Positions 1 to 11,164 of a DNA stretch of 64,000 nucleotides are shown here, one piece after another; positions within the stretch are counted from its first letter, which is position 1, and the number at the start of each line of letters is the position of its first letter. The stretch is from Rhinopomastus cyanomelas. Taxonomy: Eukaryota; Chordata; Aves; Bucerotiformes; Rhinopomastidae. The notes under the pieces were generated by a model that saw nothing but the letters and a program-made list of their open reading frames with translations, was not told where the DNA came from and searched no databases. The DNA is taken from assembly GCA_013400115.1 (NCBI GenBank), contig VXBP01007529.1, forward strand, positions 1 to 64,000, written 5' to 3'. The translations under genes were made by a program, and so were the position numbers.

Positions 1-721
1 AAGGGAGGAAGGCACCGGGCGGCGCGGCCCCTGCCTCGTTCGGGGAAAACAGCGTCCCGCCGCCCAGCGGGCCAAGTTGTCGTCAGCCAGGGCAAGCGAG
101 GGGGCGAACGTGGCCCTGCTCCCCGCGTCGCCCCTTTTTGTCAGCGGGGAGACCTTCCTCCAAGTTTGGCGTCGGTGTCTCAACAATCAAAACTACCCAC
201 AGCCGCCCCACCCGCCCCCTGCACGAGCAGGGCAGCCCCCGCTCCCGGAGCAGCCGCAGCAGCCGTCACCACCCCCAGCCTCTCACACTTTTCACCCCTG
301 TCGCTCCCAGCCGTGGGCGCGGAGGGGCGGCACTCGGTCTCCGCCCGGCCTGGGAGCAGGAAACCAGCCCCCCCTCGGCCAGCAGGGTGGGCTGCCCCGC
401 TACACACCCACCCACCACGCTCCCGCTCCACCGAAACAAGAGGACGTCCCGAGGAAGTAAACCCGCGACCCCTCGCCGAGGCATCGTCCTCGCAGCCCTG
501 GGGAAGGGGCGGCCCCGCGCTCCCCTGCGCCCAGCTCCCCCGCGGAAGGGGCCGTGGCCCCAGGGACAACCGCCGAGCCGCGGTGCCGCCGCCAACGCCG
601 CCCCCTCCGCGGCCCCGGGCGTCCCCCGGCGTTAGACAAGGCGGCCGGGGAGGCGCGGGGGGTGCTCGGGCACAACACCCTTCGCCGCGCCGGGGCCGAG
701 AGAGCGTGAGGGAGCCGTTAC

Positions 722-830
722 CGGGGTCAGTGCTGTCTCCTGTGGCTGCCGCCGCCGGTGCTGACCTTCGCTTTGTAAGATGAAGCTGAAGCTGGGTCCG
801 CGGCCGCCATGTTCCCGTTTTAATAACTGC
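722..830 (-). other. NCOA2: putative non-coding first exon, NCOA2-like 5' UTR
   Basis: Read on the minus strand, the stretch from about 830 down to 722 ends in a good 5' splice site (CCCCG followed by GTAACG). It contains a GC-rich segment with AAGGTCAGC and GGCGGCGGCAGCC that resembles my memory of the vertebrate NCOA2 5' UTR. No long frame opens from an ATG here, as expected for an untranslated leader exon. The transcription start is not determined, so the right boundary is approximate. Any coding exons would lie left of the window. The assignment rests mainly on gene order. Confidence 0.4.
802..813 (+). promoter_or_regulatory. YY1-type site in CpG-island promoter
   Basis: GGCCGCCATGTT matches the usual vertebrate promoter YY1 core (GCCGCCAT followed by TT). 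It sits at the upstream end of the putative minus-strand leader exon, a place where YY1 sites commonly mark transcription start sites in CpG islands. Motif match only. Confidence 0.4.
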
Positions 831-1630
831 CTGCTTGTTTATTTCAATGGAGACCCTCCCACCACTCGTCCTCCTCCTCTTCCCCTTCTACCCAGAGGAG
901 GGCTGAGCGGGGCGGAGGCGGGGAGAGGTACAAGGAACACCCCCCTGCCCCTAGGCACGGAGGCAGCTGCCGGGCCGCGGGCTTGGGGGAGGCCGGGACG
1001 GGCGTCACCGTGGCGCGACCTGGGGCGCTGCCGCCGCCGCCGCCCCGAGCCGATGCCGCGCGGCGGATCGCGAGGCTTCTCTGTTCCCGGCAGCCCGGAC
1101 AGGAGCGAAAAACCCCAACGAGCCCTGGTTCTCCGTGCGGGAGGCGTTCCGCCGGGCCTTTCGCCATCCGCCCTCGGATGAACGTCGCTCGGGAGCGGCA
1201 CTGTGGCTCCTCAGCCCTGCTCCGGCGTCCGGTCCCCCTTACTCGCACAAACAGGGGAGGCTGGGGAACACTCACTGCTTTCTTACTTCAGCCCAGGATT
1301 TGTTTATAGAGCAAGAACATGCACCAGTGGGTGCAGGGTGTTTGCAGCAAGTGCATGTTATTTCTCTAAACGAGGGGGGTTGAAGGTGCAGCCTTTCCTT
1401 GTGTTGGAGCAGCGAATACACGACTTACAAGCTGTTAAGGCTTAGAGGGTGATGGTTAAACATTGCCCTGCCGTTCAAACAGCAATCCACCGTGCAGAAA
1501 TCCTGCATTAAAATAAAAACTTTGCCTTCTCACGTGTGGATAATGACGAGCTGTAGTCTACACGCTCCTAACTGGTCGGCTTTGACACGCCTGGGTGTGC
1601 AGCCCCAAGTTTTTTTGCAGCTGTACAGAG

Positions 1631-1722
1631 ATCACAGAACATTAAGGACTGGAAGAGACCTCGAAAGATCATCCAGTCCAATCCCCCTCCCAGAGCAGGA
1701 CCACCACCAGTCGCACAGGAAC
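1631..1722 (-). repeat. CR1 LINE 3' fragment (subfamily A)
   Basis: The stretch starts ATCACAGAACATTAAGGACT and runs through the CR1 tail motif GATCATCCAGTCCAATCCCC in reverse orientation. It is truncated after about 90 bases and is repeated in the second copy of the 776-bp duplication. Confidence 0.85.
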
Positions 1723-3212
1723 TCTGGCCTCATTTGTTGTATCTGTGCAGATCTCTGTATCGAAGAAGCTGACAATTATACAGGTAATAATCTCATTTAC
1801 TTTGCAGTCGTGATTCATTCCATCTCCTGTGCTAAGTGAAACACTAGTCTGCTGGGAGAAAGAAAAGTATGTCTTTAATTTTATGGCCACAGGCACTCCA
1901 GTTTAGAACTGTACAGGTAATTTTAATTCCAGCGTTTCTTACTGTCCCCGTTTAGATTTCCCTGGGTCATTAAGACACAACAGAAACTGAGGACAAGGTT
2001 TAATGGAAGGTTAATTAATGAAAGCTTGTTTTCCAACTTAATATAACTAAAAGCCTTTATTAAGCTAGTAACCAAATCAAGCAGGAAAGGCAAAGAGGAC
2101 CTTTTAAGTTGCTGCAGTACAAACATAAAAGATTTGACCTAAAGTTTACTGTCTCAGCACTGACAAAAACACAAGTCCATGTGTCCTTGTCACACGGGGT
2201 GACAGAAGGGCTTTGACTTCACAGAATCACAGAACATCAAGGTTTGGGAGGGACCTCAAAAGATCATCCAGTCCAATGCCCCCGTCACAACAGGACCACC
2301 TAGACCAAGTTAGACAGGAACGTACCCAGGTGGGTTTGAAGCGTCTCCAGAGAAGGAGACTCCACGACCCCCCTGGGCAGCTCCTTCCAGTGCTCTGTCA
2401 CCCTCACTGGGAAGAAGTTCCTTCTGATTTTNGACCTCGAAAGATCATCCAGTCCAATCCCCCTGCCAGAGCAGGACCACCACCAGTCGCACAGGAACTC
2501 TGGCCTCATTTGTTGTATCTGTGCAGATCTCTGTATCGAAGAAGCTGACAATTATACAGGTAATAATCTCATTTACTTTGCAGTCGTGATTCATTCCATC
2601 TCCTGTGCTAAGTGAAACACTAGTCTGCTGGGAGAAAGAAAAGTATGTCTTTAATTTTATGGCCACAGGCACTCCAGTTTAGAACTGTACAGGTAATTTT
2701 AATTCCAGCGTTTCTTACTGTCCCCGTTTAGATTTCCCTGGGTCATTAAGACACAACAGAAACTGAGGACAAGGTTTAATGGAAGGTTAATTAATGAAAG
2801 CTTGTTTTCCAACTTAATTTAACATAACTAAAAGCCTTTATTAAGCTAGTAACCAAATCAAGCAGGAAAGGCAAAGAGGACCTTTTAAGTTGCTGCAGTA
2901 CAAACATAAAAGATTTGACCTAAAGTTTACTGTCTCAGCACTGACAAAAACACAAGTCCATGTGTCCTTGTCACACGGGGTGACAGAAGGGCTTTGACTT
3001 CACAGAATCACAGAACATCAAGGTTTGGGAGGGACCTCAAAAGATCATCCAGTCCAATGCCCCCGTCACAACAGGACCACCTAGACCAAGTTAGACAGGA
3101 ACGTACCCAGGTGGGTTTGAAGCGTCTCCAGAGAAGGAGACTCCACGACCCCCCTGGGCAGCTCCTTCCAGTGCTCTGTCACCCTCACTGGGAAGAAGTT
3201 CCTTCTGATTTT
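1657..3212. repeat. 776-bp tandem direct duplication split by a single N
   Basis: The block 1657-2431 is repeated as 2433-3212, with the one-base N at 2432 exactly between the copies. The copies differ by a C/G substitution near the left end and a 5-base length difference around 2049/2820. Each copy contains the same CR1 fragment, the same unique AT-rich segment and the start of the same second CR1. Near identity and the N gap suggest two overlapping contig ends or haplotypes placed side by side rather than an old biological duplication. Confidence 0.85.
2219..2431 (-). repeat. CR1 LINE 3' fragment (subfamily A), cut by N gap
   Basis: Reverse-oriented CR1 tail beginning TCACAGAATCACAGAACATC. 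It stops at the N at 2432 in the middle of the conserved AGAAGTTCCTTCTGATTTT segment, so the break is an assembly break inside CR1. Confidence 0.9.
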
Positions 3213-3523
3213 TATATGGAACCCCCTGTGTTCCAGGTCACAACCACTGCCCCTTGTGCCATCATTAGATGCCACTGAGCAGAGCCTGGCTCCATCCTCC
3301 TGACACCCACCGATCACATATTTATCGACATTAATGAGGTCACCCCTCAGTCTCCTTTTCTCCAAGCTCAAGAGACCCAGCACCCTCAGCCTTTCCTCAT
3401 CATCTCTGTGGCTCTGTGATGGCCTCTCTCCAGCAGCTCTGTGTCCTTCTGGAACAGAGGGGCCCAGAAACTGGCCACAATACTCCAGATGTGGTCTCAG
3501 CAGGGCAGAGTAGAGGGGGAGAA
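2999..3523 (-). repeat. CR1 LINE 3' end, about 520 bp (subfamily A)
   Basis: The complete version of the element cut at 2431. It includes the tail, the GAAGAAGTTCC block, the CATCCTCCTGACACCCACC block and the segment ending in GGGCAGAGTAGAGGG. Confidence 0.9.
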
Positions 3524-3970
3524 CAATGTCATATGCATAGAATTCTTGTGTGCTGAAACTAAAGATCTTTTTCTTTTCTTGTCCCAAAAAACTCTCCAGA
3601 CATAAAAAATAAATGAGTAAAGTAAAAAGTGTCCACTCAAACAGGTTATTTTATCTTGGGGTCCTTTTAATTCAAGAATTTGCTTCACATTCTTCTTTTA
3701 AATCAGTTAACCTTGAAAAGCTCATTGCTTTCTTTAAATAAATCTAGTAAGATAAATTTCACTCTATAACATGTTTTTGAGACAGTTATAAATATTGAGG
3801 GTAAGAATTAGAATTTTAACAATTCTAATTTTTTTAAGAAGATAGTTCAATTGAAGAAAAATTGAAGAAAGGAAGGCAGTGTGAATTAAGGCAGAGTAGC
3901 GGAAAGAATTTTGTTTTCCACAAACATTATTACAAAGCTACAGATTTCTGAGGCTGGAAGAGATCTCTGA
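3524..3970. other. AT-rich unique sequence between CR1 copies
   Basis: About 450 bases of AT-rich DNA with no recognisable exon, no long frame and no clear repeat signature. Confidence 0.5.
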
Positions 3971-3973
3971 AGA

Positions 3974-4196
3974 CACAGGAGGTTACACATCAATATAAGA
4001 GGGAACGTCTTCTCAGTGAGGGTGACAGAGCACTGGAAGGGGCTGCCCAGGGGGGGTTGTGGAGTCTCCTTCTCTGGAGACATTTAAAACCCACCTAGAT
4101 GTGCTCCTGTGCAACTGGATCCTGCTGTGGCAGGGGGATTGGACTGGATGATCTTTCAAGGTCCCTTCCAATCTCTGATTTTCTGTGATTCTCTGA
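3974..4196 (+). repeat. CR1 LINE 3' end (subfamily A)
   Basis: Forward-oriented CR1 tail reading from ACACAGGAGGTT through GGTGACAGAGCACTGGAAGG to the terminal TTCTGTGATTCTCTG repeat. Confidence 0.9.
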
Positions 4197-4697
4197 ACTG
4201 AACACCCCCCAACCCCTGCACTTAAGAGACTAAAGTTAAAAGAAGCAATGAAAAAGTGAGGGGTTTGTTGTGAGGGAGAGGAGTCCTCCTCAGCATCTGC
4301 CTAACTGGTGGTGAGTCACTCTTGGTAGAAATTAGAGCAGGGTAAACAATGCAACTATTCAAAACACTCAGGAGACACCCTTAGGGAGGTGATTTGGCAA
4401 ACATCCTTAGCTTCGCTGGAGATACTCACCGAGTTTACTTACTGAGGTGCCTAAGTACCTTGCTAATCAGGAGGCTCTCAAGGTATTTGGAGTCAGAAAC
4501 TCAAACTTGCTTGTGTGAAGCTGGTGGGGCTGGTTTTGGCTACTTCTTGCCAGACAAAACAATGTGATGTGCCCTTGAACACGTCTTCAGTCACATTTAT
4601 TTGCTACTGGTATTTTGCAGGTAATTTTTTACACTTGTTGTTGCAGGTCCGTGTATTAGGGTGGGCTTTTGTCTGCTCAGATGGAACCAGTGAAACC

Positions 4698-4813
4698 AGC
4701 CTGGGTGTGCTCCTGTGCGAGCTGGTCTGGGTGGTCCTGCCGTTGCAGGGGGATTGGACTGGATGATCTTTCACAGAATCACAGAACACTAGGGACTGAA
4801 AGGGACCTCGAAC
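4698..4813. repeat. two CR1 tails joined tail-to-tail
   Basis: A forward CR1 3' end (4698-4770, ending in GGACTGGATGATCTTTCA) runs directly into a reverse CR1 3' end (4771-4813, starting CACAGAATCACAGAACACTA). The forward copy has lost its terminal bases at the junction. Confidence 0.8.
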
Positions 4814-5248
4814 CTCCCCCCACTTCTGATCCACCCCAGGATGCCACTGGCCTATATGTGTAATATAATCACAACAACATCCGTATTGTAGGCATAAAAC
4901 GCCGCCTATAAGATCGTAGCTGCAGCTACTCATTGTGATCAGACATGCTCAAGTCAAAGCAAAGGCACAAAGTAATAGCAGCTAAAAGATGAAAAGATAA
5001 AACTAACTATTTCTGGGCAAATGAAATGCAAATAGCCAATAATACTTCTAAGAGATAATTTCTCCTCTTTCAATGCAAAATGCTAGTTTGGGCACTGGAG
5101 TTAAAAAAAATCTGGAAATGAAATGCAAATTAAAGTGAAAATCAAGTTGTTTTTTAAACAAGGAAATGTGCAAACTTAGATATCCCATAATCCATAACCA
5201 AATCATGGCTGAATTCACAACTTCAGAGCAACGTTATTCTAGTCAGGG

Positions 5249-5658
5249 TGGCTGGAGAGGAGTCTGGCAGAAAAGGACCTGGGGGTTCAAAGTGACAGCT
5301 TGAGGAAGAGGAGGCAGAGGGGAGACCTCATCACTCTCTACAACTACCTGAAAGGACACTGCAGAGATGTTGGTGCTGGTGTTTTCTCACAGGTCATTAG
5401 TGACAGCAGCAGAGGGAAAGGCTTCAAGCTCCAACAGGGGATGGTTAGACTGGACATCAGGAAGAAAATTCTTCCCATAGAGAGTGGTCAGGCACTGGGC
5501 TTCCCAGGGAGGTGTTCGAGTCACCATCCCTGGATGTGTTTAAAGATCATTCAGATGAGGTGTTGAGGGATCTGGTTTAGGGGTGAACTTGTAGAGTACG
5601 GATTGTTGGACTCCATGATCTCAAGGATCTTTTCCAACCTAAATGATTCTATGATTCT
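5249..5658 (+). repeat. CR1 LINE 3' end (subfamily B)
   Basis: Forward element of a second CR1 subfamily. It runs from GGCTGGAGAGGAGTCTGGCA through ACTACCTGAAAGGACA to CCAACCTAAATGATTCTATG. Subfamily B lacks the GATTGGAAGGGACCT tail typical of subfamily A. Confidence 0.85.
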
Positions 5659-6019
5659 AAATCTGCCCAGTCTTTCTGATCAAAACATATTCTGTTCTGT
5701 GATTCTGCGAACAGCACCTCAGCCAAGCCGTAGGTCCAGCATTACCTACCCAGGTTATGGTGGGCACACTGCTCGAAAACACTTTGCAGTTTTCAGTCGG
5801 CCTAGCTGGAGTTTCTGATGACTACGTGACATTGAATGCTGTTGTCCTCCGCTTCCTCTTCTTCAAATACTTCTCCAAGGGACTGAGCAGCGGTGAGACG
5901 CTCAGCCTGGTGAAAAAGCTCTGCCCCCCAGACCGCAGCAGCTCCCGGAGCAGGCAAACATCACTCCCTCTTGTGGCTGAAGCTATTAACAAGCTAAGCT
6001 AGTGGTTCTCCATGTCTTT

Positions 6020-6191
6020 CACAGAACACTAGGGATTGGAAGGGACCTCCAAAGATCACCCAGTCCAATCCCCCTGCCACAGCAGGATCCCCTAGATCCA
6101 GTCGCACAGGAACACATCCAGGTGGCTTTGAAACGCCTCCAGAGAAGGAGACTCCACAACCCCTGAGCAGCCCCTTCCAGGGCTCTGTCAC
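6020..6191 (-). repeat. CR1 LINE 3' fragment (subfamily A)
   Basis: Reverse-oriented tail beginning CACAGAACACTAGGGATTGG, truncated at GGGCTCTGTCAC. Confidence 0.9.
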
Positions 6192-6700
6192 TCGTACTCT
6201 GTACTTGCCTACAAAACTGAATGCAGCCAGCAGGTGCCATCTCAGGCTCTTCATGCTAGTTTTAATCCAAAATGTTACTCTTCTGGGTCTGCACCTTGCT
6301 CACTCATTCAGAAGCAAGGAAGCACCATCTGGCTAATTTAAGGACAAGCCATGCAGAATGTAACTGTCACCACCACCCCAAATTACAAGGAATTGTGTCA
6401 GAGTTCACTCAATGCTCCGAGCTACAGCAGAGATGCTACCTAAAAGGAAACAACTTCTGCCAAAAGTAAAGCAGAACCACAGGCCTTTGAGTATATTTGT
6501 TAGCCAGCAAACATCCAAACTCAAGCACAACTGAGCCAGACTAGCAGGCTCTAGCAGCTGTTTTCCCCACATCTCAAAAGGACCATGTGACTGGACTCAG
6601 ATAAGACTGCACCTGCTGACTCCTCATCGGTATTTGCTAGTTCAGTCTGGACATGGCAGCAGGGTGAGATGATTTGGAGAGGTGCAGCAGTGAAAAGACA
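6192..6700. other. unique intergenic sequence, no gene seen
   Basis: About 500 bases of mixed-composition DNA without a recognisable exon or repeat. Confidence 0.5.
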
Positions 6701-6701
6701 C

Positions 6702-6803
6702 CACAGAATCACAGAACATTAGGGATTGGAAGGGACCTGGAAATATCTAGTCCAATCCCCCTGCCAGAGCAGGACCACCTAGACCAAGTCACACAGGAAC
6801 ATA
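6702..6803 (-). repeat. CR1 LINE tail fragment (subfamily A)
   Basis: A 100-base reverse CR1 tail from CCACAGAATCACAGAACATT to CACACAGGAACATA. Confidence 0.9.
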
Positions 6804-7779
6804 TGGCAAGACTTGTTCCAATCACCCCAGATGCCATTTACTTCTCAAGATCTGCCTGTTCTCACCAGTTAGAGTTGCACCTGACCAATACCCATTGGGA
6901 AGGTTCCTGAAAAGTGTTTTCAACTGATGTTTCTAACAGAATGTCTTCTTCAGCTCTTGTTTAAGCTACGTTGTCTAACACAGAGTCAAGAAGCAGATGT
7001 GTCTCCATGGAACACTAATCCTCACTTAACATTTTCTTTCAATTAGTTTGGGGATTTACAAGTTACAAATGCAGATTTCTATGCATTATTTATAGTTCAA
7101 TAGTTCTTCAAAAGCAACCATTCATGTGTCTTGAGATGAGCTGACAGCAGAGATCCTTGGATCTGTGGATCTCAAGATGAGCTGAGAAGAGATGTCCTTG
7201 GATCTATGGTCAAACCCTCCTCCATGGAGCAAATCAAACCCGTGGAAAAGGAACATTCATGGCCAAAGTTGCTCAGAACAGTCCTTCTCTCACTTGGGTA
7301 GTTCCGAGTTCCTCACCAGCTTGCACAGATGTCCAGTGGTGTAAGAGGTCTCAAGTTCCATGTCAAACTGCATGGAATTTTTCTCCTCTGTATCAGCCCA
7401 TGAAGGCTTTAGAAGTTGCTCAGCTGACAAGAGCAGAGATCACTAAGCTCCCAGGCCACACCAGACACTGCCCACTGCTGCTTAGTATCGTCCAGTTATC
7501 TTTTGACAATCTCCCTTTTCTCTCCTAGTAGTTACCCCTCAAAGCTTGAAAGCACTGCTCAGAGGATACAAAACGCTGCCCAAGCATTGCAGAGCTCTTG
7601 AGAGGTAGGACCAGTGCAGTTTCTCCAGGTGACAGGAAAGAAACAAACTGCTGATAAATTTTCTGCCAAGTTCCAGCTGCAGCCCGAGTTGTGTTTTAGC
7701 CTAAGATGTCCTGTCCATTTACACTAGTTTCAATTGAGTATCCCCAAAAAGAACATTGTCTGTGACCAGTACCTTCCTT
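6804..7779. other. unique intergenic sequence with a diverged short repeat
   Basis: About 975 bases with no exon that I recognise. Around 7131-7205 a motif of the form TTGAGATGAGCTGA...TCCTTGGATCT occurs twice, as an imperfect short direct repeat. Confidence 0.45.
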
Positions 7780-7938
7780 CACAGAATCACAGAACATTAG
7801 GGATTGGAAGGGACCTCAAAAGATCATCCAGTCTAATCTCTCGATCCCAGCAGGATCACCTACATCCAGTCGCACAGGAACATATCCAAGAGGGTTTTAA
7901 ACGTCTCCAGAGGAGGAAACTAACTGATGCTGCTGGGC
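7780..7938 (-). repeat. CR1 LINE 3' fragment (subfamily A)
   Basis: Reverse CR1 tail from CACAGAATCACAGAACATTA to the TCTCCAGAGGAGGAAAC segment. Confidence 0.9.
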
Positions 7939-8104
7939 TGTGAGCAAGATGAAAAGCAATTTACACCCCACTGTTTTTGTAATAGACTATTGAGGATCAG
8001 CTTTAATTTGAGACTCTTTATTATGACATCCAGGAAAATAATAACAAGGTGACTGCTTATTACAGCTTTCATAGACAAGGGATCAAGGACTCACCGTCCT
8101 GCGT

Positions 8105-8130
8105 GCACACACACACACACACAGACACAC
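8105..8130. repeat. (CA)n microsatellite
   Basis: About ten uninterrupted AC units followed by an AGACACAC interruption. Confidence 0.9.
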
Positions 8131-8523
8131 AAAAGACAACCCTTGCCACAAAGAACTTACAAGCTAAATAACCAAAGTGAAAAGATAATGATTAATCAAG
8201 AAGCAAAGGGAAGGAATCACCCGTGTGACAACACGGGATAGTCTTGGCTTGGCTTTTGGTCTGGAGCTCCCAGAGTTGCCATTCCCACCCTGTGACAGGA
8301 TTCTTTTCACTCTTGGGTTGAATTTGGATCAGTTCATTACAAAGCAAGACACATCCTTCCACATTTGTAACTGGGATAAAGGAGATGCCAAACTCAAGGT
8401 CTAGACAATGATTTCTCAGGTGATTATACAGCACAACTGCAGCCTAAAGAGTCAGAGCTTCTTAGATGAGAAAGGCAACTCACAGAGAACTGCAATATTG
8501 CAAACAAAACCATCTAAGACTTA

Positions 8524-8610
8524 ATCTAGGTGATCCTGCTGTGGTAGGGGGATTTGACCAGATGACCTTTTGAGGTCCCTTCCCATCCCTAATGTACTGT
8601 GATTCTGTGA
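8524..8610 (+). repeat. CR1 LINE tail fragment (subfamily A)
   Basis: Forward tail from CTAGGTGATCCTGCTGTGGT to the end TGTACTGTGATTCTGTGA. Confidence 0.9.
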
Positions 8611-8830
8611 AGAACACAGTTTTCTGACTAGTCAGTCAAGCCTGACCAGTCTATTTTGTCACTTCAACACATAAAACTGCCTAACACTCTCAGGCATGAA
8701 ATGAAGTAAGAACTGTGTTGTGTTGGATGACACTGACCTTTAATGTTACCCCAGTAAGTAAGGGCAGAGAATCAATACTGAAAAGCTATCAAATTATAAA
8801 GCTGCAGTTTTTTCCCCCCACAATTCTACA

Positions 8831-9371
8831 AGAATCACAGAACATCAGGGATTGGAAGGGACCTCAGAAGATCATGCAGTCCAATCCCCCTGCCACAGCA
8901 GCATCACCTAGATCCAGTAGCACAAGAACATCTCCAGGTGGGTTTTAAACATCTCCAGAGAAGAGTCCACAAACCCCTCTGGGCAGCCCCTTCCAGTGCT
9001 CTGTCACCGGCACTGGGAAGAAGTTCCTTCTCATATGGATGTGGAACCTCCTGTGTTCCAGCTCACACCCACTGCCCCTTGTCCTATCACTAGATCCCCT
9101 GACCAGAGCCTGGCTCCATCCCCCTGACACCCACCCCTCTCATATTTATCAACATTAATGAGGCCACCCCTCAAGTCTCCTTTTCTCCAAGCTCAAGAGA
9201 CCCATCTCCCTCAGCGTTTCCTCACCAGGGAGGAGATGTTCTACTCCATCATCTTTGTGGCTCAGAGCTGGACTCTCTCCAGGAGTTCTGCGTCCCTTTG
9301 GAACGGAGGGCCCCAGAACTGGACACAAGATTCCAGATGTCTCACCAGGGCAGAGTAGAGGGGGGGGACAT
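8831..9371 (-). repeat. CR1 LINE 3' end, about 540 bp (subfamily A)
   Basis: One of the longer reverse copies, starting AGAATCACAGAACATCAGGG and extending through GACACCCACCCCTCTCATAT to GGGCAGAGTAGAGGGGG. Confidence 0.9.
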
Positions 9372-10090
9372 TGTTTCAGACACAAAAAGTGAAAAAAAGG
9401 AGTTGTGATTTCTGGCCATCACACACCAGATTTGGCAATCTTGAGCCAGATAAAATATTTACAGAAACCCAAAAGTCAAGTGACATGACAGACACGCAGA
9501 GACCAACACCCGGCACATTGCATTCAAAACTTGGGATTACGGGTTTGGTTTACTTTAAACCTGAAATTTATCAACATCAAAACAACCTGTGTAAATGGCA
9601 CCAAACGTAGCCTGCTGCAGCCCAGCACTCCTCACAAGGCCACAGAAGTGGAACCAACAGCAGCTAACTTTGTTTCACGAAAGGAAAGGCAGTTACTATC
9701 TAGATGTGAGCTACACCCAAACACCCTAACCCTAACCTTGCTTGTCAGGGTTCTGATGACAAACAACATAGGATGTGCTTACTACTTGAATGTCCAGCAC
9801 TGCCTCTACTGTAGTTTGGAGGAACATGCCCAATTCCTTAATGGGTACAGAACCAGCCTGGCCAGATTTTACATGGAGGAATTAAGAGAGCAATGCTAAG
9901 AGGCAGTACCTACCAGACACCCACCACAACAGATTGTGGTATCAAAAACCCCCAACAAGCATTGGGCTTATCCAGTGCTGTTAAGATTAATACACAACTC
10001 ACTCTCATAAACTGAAATCGATGAACGGTCGGTAATGAAGGCCAGTACTTTGAACAGTCTTACTGGTTTTAAAGGAACTTGTAGACTTTG
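9372..10090. other. unique intergenic sequence
   Basis: About 720 bases. A 122-codon open frame on the plus strand (9531-9899) has no recognisable family features, and no conserved exon structure is visible. A two-and-a-half-unit CCCTAA run sits at 9724-9737. Confidence 0.4.
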
Positions 10091-10405
10091 ACAGAATCAC
10101 AGAACATTAGGGATTGGAAGGGACCTCGAAAGATCATCCAGTCCAATCCCCCTGCCAGAGCAGGATCACCTAGACCAAGTTGCACAAGAACATGTCCAGG
10201 TGGGTTTTAAATGTCTCGAGAATGAGATTCTACAACCCCCCTGGGCAGCCCCTTCCAGTGCTTTGTGACCCTCACTGGGAAGAAGTTCCTTCTTACATTG
10301 ATGTGGAACCTCCTATGCTCCAGCTCACACCCACTGCCCCTTGTCCTATCACTAGATGATGCTGAGAAAAGCCTGGCTCCATCCTCCAGACACCCACCCT
10401 TCACA
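10091..10405 (-). repeat. CR1 LINE 3' fragment (subfamily A)
   Basis: Reverse copy from CAGAATCACAGAACATTAGG to CACCCACCCTTCACA. It lies just beyond the predicted TRAM1 polyadenylation signals. Confidence 0.9.
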
Positions 10406-10709
10406 CCAGTCCTCCAGTTTTATGGTTGTATCAGACAGACTCAGTGTCTCACCTCTTCAAACCAAGCTACAATCTAGTCACCTCCACTGAAGCACACTGG
10501 GCATACGACAGGGCGTGCTGCCCTGCCACACTCACGTTAAGCAAGTCCAAGTTTGTTGAGTTCACTTCAGGAGCTGCAAAGCAATTGCTCAGGAACTGTG
10601 ACTTAAATTACCTGAAACACAGAACAACTTACACTGCAGTAACTCTAAACAGCACTGAACAACCAAAGAATGGATAGTTACTTGTAGCCAAGAGTTTGTA
10701 CTAGAACCA

Positions 10710-10764
10710 TTTATTATTTATAGTAAGCGACTGAACTGCGGAAGATACAGAATGCAGATTTATT
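10710..10764 (-). terminator. candidate TRAM1 polyadenylation signals
   Basis: Two AATAAA hexamers on the minus strand, at 10759-10764 and 10710-10715. They are the only canonical ones noticed between the stop codon and the next CR1 copy. Confidence 0.5.
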
Positions 10765-11146
10765 ACTTTGTTGGGTATAAATTCGACTAGAATAACAATT
10801 TTTAAATTCAAACCATTTAGCATTTTGATTGCTCATCATCACTCCCCATGATCAATAAGCAGTCCAATATTTGGATTAACCTGAACCGCTAATTTAGCAA
10901 CTTCAGACTTCATTCAATCTCATTCTCTTGGTTGAAATGGGTTCATTAGACCCACTACAAAAGGGTACAGAGAAAACATTACCTGCATATTAAACTGTAA
11001 AATCAACTTGAAGCTGCACACCGAATACAATTATGAAAAACCAATAATGGAAGAAACCTTAAATTAAAACGTTTCCAGTTGTAGCAAAGGGCACAATAAA
11101 TCAATTTTAAGAAATTGTAGCTTTTAAATACTTTTTCTCATAAAAA

Positions 11147-11164
11147 TATATATATATATATATA
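11147..11164. repeat. (TA)n microsatellite in TRAM1 3' UTR
   Basis: Nine uninterrupted TA units flanked by A-rich sequence. Confidence 0.9.

Larger units (their letters stand above)
1..1300. promoter_or_regulatory. CpG island at left edge, probable NCOA2 promoter
   Basis: The first 1.3 kb is very GC-rich and dense in CpG, with G/C runs and GGCGG-type boxes, and it drops sharply to AT-rich sequence after about 1,300. No conserved protein can be read from it; the open frames on both strands are low-complexity Pro/Arg/Gly/Ala products of GC-rich DNA. In other vertebrates the gene on this side of TRAM1 is NCOA2, on the minus strand with its 5' end facing TRAM1, so a minus-strand promoter here fits synteny. 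That the island is a promoter is fairly secure; the gene name is inference. Confidence 0.6.

Noticed and set aside
77..1309. Several overlapping open frames on both strands in the left CpG island
   Set aside because: All are Pro/Arg/Gly-rich, mutually overlapping and without splice or family support. They are composition artefacts.
9724..9737. CCCTAACCCTAACC, telomere-like
   Set aside because: Only about two and a half units, too short to call an interstitial telomeric repeat.
9531..9899. 122-codon open frame in unique DNA
   Set aside because: No domain, no splice-site context and no biased composition. It is compatible with chance in 64 kb.
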